Shown here piece after piece: positions 6,410-11,591 of a stretch of DNA of 11,591 nt. The notes under the pieces are model-generated. The model was not told the origin of the DNA. It ran no database searches and saw nothing but the letters and a program-made list of their open reading frames with translations. The stretch's first letter is position 1. Each line of letters begins with the position of its first letter. The DNA comes from CAZPKH01 sp964407165 (GTDB lineage: Bacteria > Bacteroidota > Bacteroidia > Bacteroidales > Muribaculaceae). The translations under genes and the position numbers were made by a program. The stretch spans positions 1 to 11,591 of the forward strand of contig CAYOUJ010000068.1 in NCBI GenBank assembly GCA_964407165.1, given 5' to 3'.

Positions 6410-7429
6410 CTACTTGGAGTTTTTCTTGTAATACTTGATGAGCTTGGGCACCACCTCCTCGATGTTGCCGGTGATGACGTAGTCGGCAATGTTGTTGATG
6501 GGTGCGTTGGGGTCGTTGTTGATGGAGATGATTATTGAGCTCTCCTGCATGCCGGCGATGTGCTGAATCTGGCCGGAGATGCCGCAGGCTATGTAAAGCT
6601 TGGGGCGTACTGTGACGCCGGTCTGGCCTATCTGACGATCGTGCTCGGCAAAGCCGGCGTCGACGGCTGCGCGGGAGGCGCCCACCTCTGCGCCGAGGGT
6701 GTCGGCGAGCTTGAAGAGGAGGTCGAAGTTTTCCTTCGAGCCCACGCCGTAGCCGCCTGCAACGATGATGGGGGAGTTTTTGATGTTGATCTTCGACTTC
6801 TCGATGTGGCGGTCGATGATTTCGACGGCGAAGTCGGTGTCGCTTACATATTTGTCGGGGTCGAGGTTGACCACTTCACCCTTGTATGCGGGGTCGAAGA
6901 CTTCCTTTTTCATGACGCCTTCGCGGACGGTGGCCATCTGCGGGCGGCACTCGGGGTTGACAATCGTAGCGACGATGTTGCCGCCGAAAGCGGGACGGAT
7001 CTGGTAGAGCAGGTCGGTGTACTCCTGGCCGCTCTTGACATCTTTGTGTGGGCCGATTTCGAGGGCCGTGCAGTCGGCGGTGAGGCCGCTGTGGAGGCAT
7101 GAGCTGACACGGGGGCCGAGGTCGCGGCCTATGCACGTGGCGCCCATGAGCGCTATCTGGGGCTTGATCTCCTTGAACAGGTTGATGAGCACCGAAGCAT
7201 GGGGATTGGAGATGTAGGGATAGAGACGGGGGTCTTCCACCTTATATAATGTGTCGACGCCGAAGGGGAACACTTGCTCCTCGATGTCCTCGAGGCGATC
7301 GCCGATGACTATTGCTTCAAGCTTGACGCCGAGGCGGGTGGCGAGCACGCGCCCTTTGGTGAGCAGCTCGAGGCTCACGTCGGCCACGCGGCCGTCGTCG
7401 TATTCGCAATATACTATAAGATTATTCAT
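6410..7429 (-). CDS. etfA: Electron transfer flavoprotein alpha subunit
   Basis: EtfA binds the main FAD of the EtfAB heterodimer. The 339-residue product has the usual two parts. An N-terminal alpha/beta domain contains GRDLGPRVS (101-109), LTADCT (116-121) and RPAFGGN (145-151). The C-terminal FAD domain contains SRAAVDAG (252-259), the canonical RPKLYIACGISGQIQH (275-290) and INNDPNAPI (303-311). All the FAD-binding stretches look intact. The gene starts 105 bases after the etfB stop, an unusually wide gap for an etf pair, and the gap is filled by the hairpin repeat at 7441-7533. No -7 box is seen in that gap, so co-transcription from the etfB promoter is expected. Confidence 0.96.
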   Translation of the reverse strand: MNNLIVYCEYDDGRVADVSLELLTKGRVLATRLGVKLEAIVIGDRLEDIEEQVFPFGVDTLYKVEDPRLYPYISNPHASVLINLFKEIKPQIALMGATCIGRDLGPRVSSCLHSGLTADCTALEIGPHKDVKSGQEYTDLLYQIRPAFGGNIVATIVNPECRPQMATVREGVMKKEVFDPAYKGEVVNLDPDKYVSDTDFAVEIIDRHIEKSKINIKNSPIIVAGGYGVGSKENFDLLFKLADTLGAEVGASRAAVDAGFAEHDRQIGQTGVTVRPKLYIACGISGQIQHIAGMQESSIIISINNDPNAPINNIADYVITGNIEEVVPKLIKYYKKNSK

Positions 7430-7440
7430 GATTTCGAGTT

Positions 7441-7533
7441 AAAGAGTTGATGAGTAAAGAGTTGATGAGTGATTAGTTGAAAATTGATTAGCTAAATGCC
7501 AAAAAACTAATCACTAATCACAAACACTTAACA
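7441..7533. repeat. Hairpin repeat element between etfB and etfA (GTGATTA family)
   Basis: On the plus strand there are two exact copies of the 15-mer AAAGAGTTGATGAGT (7441-7455, 7456-7470). An 11-nt arm AGTGATTAGTT (7468-7478) is matched perfectly by AACTAATCACT (7505-7515). Beyond it are 7-bp units ACTAATC, ACTAATC, ACAAACA and CTTAACA (7506-7533). The 26-nt loop contains AGCTAAATGCC, nearly identical to the loop core of the element at 9212-9300. It fills almost the whole gap inside the etf operon and would be transcribed. Confidence 0.75.
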
Positions 7534-7534
7534 G

Positions 7535-8410
7535 TTACCCGATGGTGTGGTTGGCGATAAGTTCCTTTACGAGTTCCTCTATCTGTTCGTCGTTGTTGTC
7601 GATGCGACGCGCGTCTTTGGCGACGAATACCACGTTTTCAACGGTCTTGACCTTTGTGGGAGAGCCGGGCATGCCTATCTGTGCCGGGTCGGCGTTGACG
7701 TCGGCGGCGCTCCACTCTTGCAGGTTGAGGTAGGGGCGGCTGTCGAGGATACCCTTGATGCGCTCGTCTTCTACTTTGGCGCGCTCAGAGGGGGTGACGG
7801 CGAACTTGTATTGCTGTACGCGGATTGCATTGCGGGGGCGACAGTCGGGGGCAGAGCCGTTGACGGTGACCACGCAGGGAAGGGGAGCGCGTACTATCTC
7901 CACGCCACTGTCGAGGCGGCGCTTGACGGTGACTTTGCCGTCGGCTATCTCCTGGATCTCCTCAGCGTATGTGACCTGGGGTATGCCAAGCTTTTCAGCG
8001 ATCTGGGGGCCGACCTGGGCGGTGTCGCCGTCTATGGCCTGGCGGCCGCCGATGATGATGTCATAGTCACCGATGCGGCGGACGGCCTGCGCCAGGGAGT
8101 AGCTGGTGGCGAGGGTGTCGGCGCCTCCTAAGGCGCGGTCGGTGAGGACGATGCCCGTGTCGGCGCCGCGGTAGACAGCCTCACGGATAATCTCGGCGGC
8201 GCGAGGGAGACCCATGGTGAGCAGGGTGACTTTGGAGCCGGGGAATCGGTCTTTAAGGCGGAGAGCCTGCTCGAGGGCGTTGAGGTCCTCGGGGTTAAAG
8301 ATAGCGGGGAGGGCGGCGCGGTTGATGGTGCCGTCCTCTTTCATTGCATCTTTGCCGACATTGCGGGTATCGGGCACCTGCTTTGCCAGCACTACGATGT
8401 TAAGACTCAT
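7535..8410 (-). CDS. etfB: Electron transfer flavoprotein beta subunit, bifurcating-type features
   Basis: EtfB pairs with EtfA and, in bifurcating systems, carries a second FAD at the site occupied by AMP in ordinary ETFs. The 291-residue product begins with the typical IVVLAKQVPDT (5-15). The nucleotide-site segments are GADTLATS (96-103) and GRQAIDGDTAQVGPQ (122-136). From memory of the family these match the clostridial/Megasphaera bifurcating-type EtfB better than the mitochondrial type, but the group assignment needs an alignment. It is longer than the common 250-260 residues, with an extended C-terminal helical tail (about 255-288) of the kind that contacts EtfA. It is the first gene of the minus-strand operon, with a good promoter about 80 bases upstream. 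Confidence 0.95.
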   Translation of the reverse strand: MSLNIVVLAKQVPDTRNVGKDAMKEDGTINRAALPAIFNPEDLNALEQALRLKDRFPGSKVTLLTMGLPRAAEIIREAVYRGADTGIVLTDRALGGADTLATSYSLAQAVRRIGDYDIIIGGRQAIDGDTAQVGPQIAEKLGIPQVTYAEEIQEIADGKVTVKRRLDSGVEIVRAPLPCVVTVNGSAPDCRPRNAIRVQQYKFAVTPSERAKVEDERIKGILDSRPYLNLQEWSAADVNADPAQIGMPGSPTKVKTVENVVFVAKDARRIDNNDEQIEELVKELIANHTIG

Positions 8411-8492
8411 GATTAATATTTATTGATTTTGATTTTAGAAGACAAAAATACCAATTGGAGGTCAAAAATTGCACGAAAATGCGACTTTTGTG

Positions 8493-8523
8493 CAAAGTTA
8501 CGAAGTTTTCATTAACTGACAAA
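8493..8523 (-). promoter_or_regulatory. Promoter of the etfB-etfA-acyl-CoA dehydrogenase operon
   Basis: On the minus strand, TTTG (8523-8520), a 19-bp spacer and TAACTTTG (8500-8493) match the consensus exactly. The start near 8489 gives a leader of about 79 bases before etfB. A second TATTTTTG box (8450-8443) lies closer to the gene but lacks a -33 partner. Confidence 0.75.
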
Positions 8524-8563
8524 AAAAATCGGCGCGGGGAGTCCTAAAATTTCTTAATGAGGC

Positions 8564-8633
8564 TTGTGCAATGCATAATGCATAATTCCGTCGGGGTGGC
8601 CTAATTATGCATTATGTATTGTGCATTATGCAT
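8564..8633. repeat. Inverted ATGCATA/TATGCAT heptad repeat
   Basis: The left side reads TTGTGCA, ATGCATA, ATGCATA (8564-8584). The right side reads TATGCAT, TATGTAT, TGTGCAT, TATGCAT (8606-8633). Arms at 8567-8587 and 8603-8623 pair over 18 of 21 positions around a GC-rich 15-nt loop (8588-8602). It lies in the divergent spacer between etfB and the DNA glycosylase gene and overlaps the glycosylase promoter's -33 box. Unit order on the right side matches the minus strand of the array at 40-60. Confidence 0.75.
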
Positions 8634-8648
8634 TTTTTTGTATCTTTG
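8618..8648 (+). promoter_or_regulatory. Promoter of the DNA glycosylase gene
   Basis: ATTG (8618-8621), a 19-bp spacer and TATCTTTG (8641-8648) form the promoter. The predicted start near 8652 leaves a leader of only about six bases before the ATG at 8658. This decides the start codon: the longer reading from 8607 would begin upstream of the promoter, inside the repeat. Confidence 0.65.
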
Positions 8649-8657
8649 TGGTCACTT

Positions 8658-9227
8658 ATGCAATCGGTAGAGACTCATCCGTGGAAGCCGTTCGTGCCCG
8701 AGGGCATGCGAGTGCTAATGCTGGGCACCTTCCCCCCGAAGGCGCCCAGGTGGAGCATGCCATTCTATTACCCTAACTTCCAGAACGACATGTGGCGAAT
8801 ATGGGGGTGGATATGCTATGGCGACAAGGAGCACTTTGTCATCCCCGGGCAGCGGCGTTTTGACGAGGCTCGGATACGGGCGTTCTGCGCGGAGCGCGGG
8901 ATAGGGCTGAGCGACATGGGCCACATTGTCCGGCGTCTGCGCGACAATGCCTCCGACAAGTTCCTCGAGATAGTTGAGCCACTTGACTTGAAAGGACTCC
9001 TGGAACATGCGCCGGAGTGCACGGACATTGTGGTGACGGGGGAGTTAGCATCTGATACGCTATGCCGCGTGGTAGGCCACGATGGTAAGCTGCAGATGGG
9101 CGTGCCTGTGGAGGTGGAGTATACGGGTCGGCGCCTGCGGTTGTGGCGGATGCCCTCCTCCTCGCGCGCTTATCCGCGCAGCATAGAATGGAAAGCGGAA
9201 TACTATAAATCAGTGATTAGTGATTAG
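8658..9227 (+). CDS. Uracil-DNA glycosylase superfamily protein, family 6 (hypoxanthine-type)-like
   Basis: The 189-residue product looks like a member of the uracil-DNA glycosylase fold that excises deaminated bases (uracil, hypoxanthine) in base excision repair. The N-terminal motif is LGTFPP (22-27), followed by FYYPNFQNDMWRI (36-48), the place of the Tyr/Asn-Phe-Trp segment of family-6 enzymes. A GIGLSDMGHIVRR segment (81-93) lies mid-protein. PSSSRAYP (166-173) corresponds to the minor-groove loop near the C-terminus. There is no signal peptide. Base specificity is not readable; a plain uracil or mismatch glycosylase remains possible. The last codons (Val-Ile-Ser-Asp and stop) are written by the GTGATTA repeat at 9213-9238, so the natural C-terminus may have been altered by that element. 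The M3 peptidase gene follows 76 bases later. Confidence 0.8.
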   Translation: MQSVETHPWKPFVPEGMRVLMLGTFPPKAPRWSMPFYYPNFQNDMWRIWGWICYGDKEHFVIPGQRRFDEARIRAFCAERGIGLSDMGHIVRRLRDNASDKFLEIVEPLDLKGLLEHAPECTDIVVTGELASDTLCRVVGHDGKLQMGVPVEVEYTGRRLRLWRMPSSSRAYPRSIEWKAEYYKSVISD

Positions 9228-9300
9228 TGATTAGTGATGAGCTAAATGACTTGAAAACAATACACTGGAAACTATCACTAATCACTTAACACTAATCACT
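9212..9300. repeat. Long hairpin repeat between glycosylase and M3 peptidase genes (GTGATTA family)
   Basis: The left arm is 3.7 tandem copies of GTGATTA (9213-9238). The right arm (9274-9300) carries ACTAATC, ACTTAAC, ACTAATC, ACT. Arms 9212-9238 and 9274-9300 pair at 25 of 27 positions around a 35-nt loop. The loop begins with GAGCTAAATGAC, almost the same as the loop core of the element at 7441-7533. The left arm contains the glycosylase stop codon (9225-9227) and the right arm ends three bases before the peptidase ATG. Confidence 0.85.
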
Positions 9301-9303
9301 ATT

Positions 9304-11394
9304 ATGAAACAATTGCTAATATTATTTGCTTTGATTATGAGTGCAACGATAAATAGCGGGGCGGAGAATGTTCTGCTCCAAGAGTTCAAGACTACTAACG
9401 CGGCGCCGCCATTCTCGCAGATAAAGGTGGCTGACTATGAGCCTGCCATCACGGAGGCCATAGCGCGGGCTCGTGCCGAGATAGACGCCATTGCCGCCAA
9501 TACCGAGGCGCCGACGTTTGCCAACACTATTGTGGCGCTGGAGCGCGCGGGCGCCGACCTGGAGCGTGTGCTCGGGGTGTTCTATCCCATGCTGTCGGCG
9601 CTGAGTGATGACGAGATGATGGAGGTGTCGATGCGTCTCAGCCCGATGCTGAGCGACTACTCGACGTCGATCACGCTCAACGAACCCCTGTGGCTGCGCA
9701 TAGCCACCGTGTATGACGGACGCTCGGCTCTCTCGCTCACCCGCGAGGATGAGATGCTGCTGCAGCGCACCTACGACTCCTTCGCCCGCAACGGCGCACG
9801 GCTGGAGGGGGAGGCCCGCGACGAGTACAAGCGCCTGTCGTCGCGCCTGGGCGAGCTGACCACGCAGTTCGGTCAGAACGTGCTGCGCGAGCTCAACACT
9901 TACGAGTTGTGGCTGACGAAGGAGGATCTCGCCGGGCTTCCGGAGAGTTCTGTGGAGGCTGCCGCCCAGGCTGCCGCGCAGAAAGGGCGCGAGGGTGAGT
10001 ATCTGTTCACTCTCGCCCAGCCAACCTATCTGGCGTTCATGAAATACAGCGACCGCCGCGACCTGCGAGAGCGCATGTGGCGGCTCTACAACAGCCGCAA
10101 CATGCAGGGTGAGTATTCCAACATCGAGGTGATGAAGGAGATAGCCGACACGCGCCGCCGGATAGCCAACCTGCTCGGCTACCCGACGTATGCCGACTAC
10201 TCCCTCGAGCGCACGATGGCAGGGAGCAAGGATGCTGTCTACGATCTTCTTAACCGCCTGACGGAGGCGTATCGCCCGGCGCAGCAGCGCGAGTTTGAGG
10301 AGATCAACGCCTTTGCCTCGGATCAGATAGGCGCGCCGTTTGAGATGATGCCGTGGGACTATAGCTACTGGGCCAACCGCTTGCGCAGCGCCCGCTATGC
10401 CTACGACGAGGAGGCGATGCGCCCCTACTTCGAGCTGTCGCGCGTGGTCGATGGCGTCTTCGGCCTGGCTCATCGCCTATATGGCATCAACTTCGAGCCG
10501 TGCGACACTGTCGACGTCTATCATCCCGATGTGAAGGCCTACAGCGTAACTGACGGCGACGGGTCGTTCCTCGGTCTGTTATATACAGACTTCTTCCCGC
10601 GCGAGAGCAAGCGCGCTGGGGCGTGGATGACCAACTTCAGCGAGGAATGGAAGGAAGACGACGGCACGGCTCACCGGCCGAATGTGACGATAGTGATGAA
10701 CTTCACCAAGCCGACTGCCGACAAGCCGTCGCTGCTGACCCCATACGAGGTGGAGACGTTCCTGCATGAGTTCGGCCACTCGCTGCAGGGTCTGCTCGCC
10801 AACACCAAGTACCGCAGCCTCAGCGGCACGAATGTCTATCAGGACTATGTTGAGCTGCCCTCGCAGTTCAATGAGAACTTCCTGACGCAGCGCGAGTTTC
10901 TGTCGACCTTTGCTCATCACTATCAGACGGGTGAGGCTCTGCCCGACTCGCTGGTCGACGCCCTGGTGCGGTCCCAGCAGTTCGGCGCCGCCTACGCTTG
11001 TCTGCGACAGCTGAGTTTCGGCCTGACCGACATGGCGTGGCACACAATCACCACCCCCGTCGATGGCGACGCCGTGGCTTTCGAGACAGAGGCGATGGCT
11101 TCTGTGGCCATGTTCCCCGTGGTCGATGGCACAGCCTTCTCGCCGCAGTTCAGCCACATCTTCGCCGGAGGTTATGCTGCGGGCTACTACAGCTATAAGT
11201 GGAGCGAGATGCTCGACGCCGACGCCTTTGCGGCGTTCCAGGAGCATGGCATCTTCGACCCTGACACCACCGCCGCTTTCCGTCACAACATCCTCGAACC
11301 CGGGGGCACGGAAGCACCCGATGTGCTCTACCGCCGATTCCGCGGGCAGGCGCCCACCATTGACGCCATGCTGCGCCGCGACGGCATTCGGTAG
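9304..11394 (+). CDS. Exported M3 family zinc peptidase (Dcp/oligopeptidase A type)
   Basis: M3 peptidases are thimet-oligopeptidase-like zinc enzymes that cut short peptides; Dcp members release C-terminal dipeptides. The 696-residue product has the zinc motif HEFGH (H488, E489, H492), with E517 in the following DYVELPSQ segment as third ligand. The substrate-side block FSHIFAGGYAAGYYSYKW occurs near residues 618-635, as is usual for Dcp and oligopeptidase A. The N-terminus MKQLLILFALIMSATINSGA is a signal peptide with a likely cleavage near residue 20, and no lipobox cysteine follows, so the mature enzyme is probably periplasmic, unlike cytoplasmic E. coli Dcp. Length fits the family. No -7 box is seen before the ATG at 9304, so it may be transcribed with the glycosylase gene. 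Whether it acts as dipeptidase or endopeptidase is not decidable here. Confidence 0.94.
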   Translation: MKQLLILFALIMSATINSGAENVLLQEFKTTNAAPPFSQIKVADYEPAITEAIARARAEIDAIAANTEAPTFANTIVALERAGADLERVLGVFYPMLSALSDDEMMEVSMRLSPMLSDYSTSITLNEPLWLRIATVYDGRSALSLTREDEMLLQRTYDSFARNGARLEGEARDEYKRLSSRLGELTTQFGQNVLRELNTYELWLTKEDLAGLPESSVEAAAQAAAQKGREGEYLFTLAQPTYLAFMKYSDRRDLRERMWRLYNSRNMQGEYSNIEVMKEIADTRRRIANLLGYPTYADYSLERTMAGSKDAVYDLLNRLTEAYRPAQQREFEEINAFASDQIGAPFEMMPWDYSYWANRLRSARYAYDEEAMRPYFELSRVVDGVFGLAHRLYGINFEPCDTVDVYHPDVKAYSVTDGDGSFLGLLYTDFFPRESKRAGAWMTNFSEEWKEDDGTAHRPNVTIVMNFTKPTADKPSLLTPYEVETFLHEFGHSLQGLLANTKYRSLSGTNVYQDYVELPSQFNENFLTQREFLSTFAHHYQTGEALPDSLVDALVRSQQFGAAYACLRQLSFGLTDMAWHTITTPVDGDAVAFETEAMASVAMFPVVDGTAFSPQFSHIFAGGYAAGYYSYKWSEMLDADAFAAFQEHGIFDPDTTAAFRHNILEPGGTEAPDVLYRRFRGQAPTIDAMLRRDGIR

Positions 11395-11423
11395 TTTATA
11401 ACTTATAGTCTATAGTTTATAAC
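11394..11423. repeat. GTTTATA heptad palindrome at the peptidase stop codon
   Basis: Units GTTTATA, ACTTATA, GTCTATA and GTTTATA run from 11394 to 11421 with a 7-bp period, starting at the last base of the TAG stop. Arms 11396-11408 and 11410-11422 are complementary at 11 of 13 positions around one base. Sequence differs from the other heptad arrays here but period, size and placement are alike. Confidence 0.6.
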
Positions 11424-11447
11424 CGCTATCCGGATTCCTCAGATAAG

Positions 11448-11485
11448 ATAGGCCCTATAGGTCGTGCGCGACTTATGGGGCTTAT
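11448..11485 (+). terminator. Seventeen-pair RNA hairpin downstream of the M3 peptidase gene
   Basis: Arms 11448-11464 and 11469-11485 pair at all 17 positions in RNA when three G-U wobbles are allowed, with a TGCG tetraloop. All wobbles have G on the left arm or T opposite G, so the plus-strand transcript folds better than the minus one. It sits 54 bases after the stop codon, but no T tract follows, so it could be a terminator, a 3'-end stabiliser or a repeat. Confidence 0.5.
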
Positions 11486-11501
11486 GTTATATGGGGTGGT
11501 T

Positions 11502-11534
11502 AAGGACAAGATAAGGACAAAATAGGATAAAGAA
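11502..11534 (+). repeat. Short 11-bp direct repeats
   Basis: AAGGACAAGAT (11502-11512) and AAGGACAAAAT (11513-11523) are followed by a degenerate third copy, AGGATAAAG. The stretch is purine-rich and just left of the terminal hairpin. Its function is unknown. Confidence 0.5.
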
Positions 11535-11570
11535 AAAGCCAACCGATTTGCTCGAAATCAGCTGGCTTTT
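11534..11570 (-). terminator. Intrinsic terminator, stronger on the minus strand
   Basis: Arms 11534-11549 and 11555-11570 pair at 14 of 16 positions around a 5-nt loop, with AAAAGCC/GGCTTTT ends. Read on the minus strand the stem runs into TTTTTCTTT, a good U tract; on the plus strand there are only four T residues. It could end the peptidase transcript as well as a leftward gene entering from the right edge. Confidence 0.7.
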
Positions 11571-11577
11571 AAACGTG

Positions 11578-11591
11578 TTGCCTTGGAAGGA
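11578..11591 (-). tRNA. Possible 3' end of a tRNA cut by the window edge
   Basis: On the minus strand the last bases read T, CCTTC, CAAGGCA, A, which fits position 60, the 3' half of a T stem, the 3' half of an acceptor stem and an A discriminator, with no encoded CCA. A minus-strand terminator follows seven bases later, as expected for a tRNA. Only 14 bases are visible and the rest is outside the window, so identity is unknown and chance is not excluded. Confidence 0.3.

Noticed and set aside
5756..6538. A 260-residue open frame on the plus strand opposite the acyl-CoA dehydrogenase and etfA
   Set aside because: It runs antisense through two clearly real genes, is very rich in Val, Gly, Asp and Leu as expected from reverse-strand GC-rich codons, and shows no motif.
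8451..8458. CCAATTGG palindrome in the etfB leader as an operator
   Set aside because: An 8-bp palindrome is expected by chance at this scale and nothing else supports it.
8607..8657. A longer start for the DNA glycosylase (17 extra residues)
   Set aside because: Those codons lie in the heptad repeat and the promoter itself; transcription is predicted to begin after them.
9213..9300. A CRISPR array
   Set aside because: The units are 7 bp, contiguous and inverted on the right side; there are no unique spacers and no cas gene.
9322..10473. A 383-residue open frame on the minus strand within the M3 peptidase gene
   Set aside because: It is antisense to a gene with an intact zinc motif. Its composition (His, Arg, Val, Gln, Leu) is typical of a reverse reading of GC-rich coding DNA.

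Overview
The window looks like ordinary chromosome of a Bacteroidota bacterium, most likely order Bacteroidales. The best evidence is the promoter type: several upstream regions carry the Bacteroidota -7 box TAnnTTTG, some with a TTTG-like -33 box 19-21 bp upstream, and start codons lack clear Shine-Dalgarno sequences. Coding DNA is GC-rich and intergenic DNA is strongly AT-rich. A Muribaculaceae-like gut commensal would fit, but that is a guess from composition and gene content, not a demonstrated assignment.

Layout. 1-147: divergent promoter region, one promoter leaving the window to the left and one driving an overlapping pair, a hotdog-fold acyl-CoA thioesterase (148-564) and DprA (564-1682). 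1749-2618: a uridine phosphorylase-like nucleoside phosphorylase, followed by a hairpin. 2714-3004: a 96-residue charged, alanine-rich helical protein of unknown function, followed by a hairpin. 3177-3247: tRNA-Cys(GCA) with its own promoter and intrinsic terminator. 3307-3627: a small lipoprotein. 3717-4616: a secreted protein with a Gly/Pro/Met-rich tract, on a promoter so close that the mRNA should be almost leaderless. 4638-4683: a nested hairpin separating it from a convergent minus-strand operon.

The minus-strand operon (8410 down to 4700) is etfB, etfA and a 567-residue acyl-CoA dehydrogenase. The flavoprotein pair should shuttle electrons with the dehydrogenase. EtfB has sequence features of the electron-bifurcating type, so a crotonyl-CoA/NADH/ferredoxin reaction is a reasonable hypothesis. 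Divergent from it are a family-6-like DNA glycosylase of the uracil-DNA glycosylase superfamily (8658-9227) and an exported M3 zinc peptidase of the Dcp/oligopeptidase A type (9304-11394). The window ends in a convergent spacer with three hairpins and possibly the last 14 bases of a minus-strand tRNA.

The most unusual signal is not a protein system. Five intergenic sites carry short AT-rich arrays with a 7-bp period (units ATGCATA, GTGATTA or GTTTATA), mostly arranged as inverted repeats. Two of them share a conserved AGCTAAATG-like loop core, and two others sit at the -33 position of TATCTTTG promoters. I know no named element that matches, but I cannot search and similar repeats may already be catalogued. 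I see no defence, CRISPR, transposase, phage or biosynthetic cluster here.
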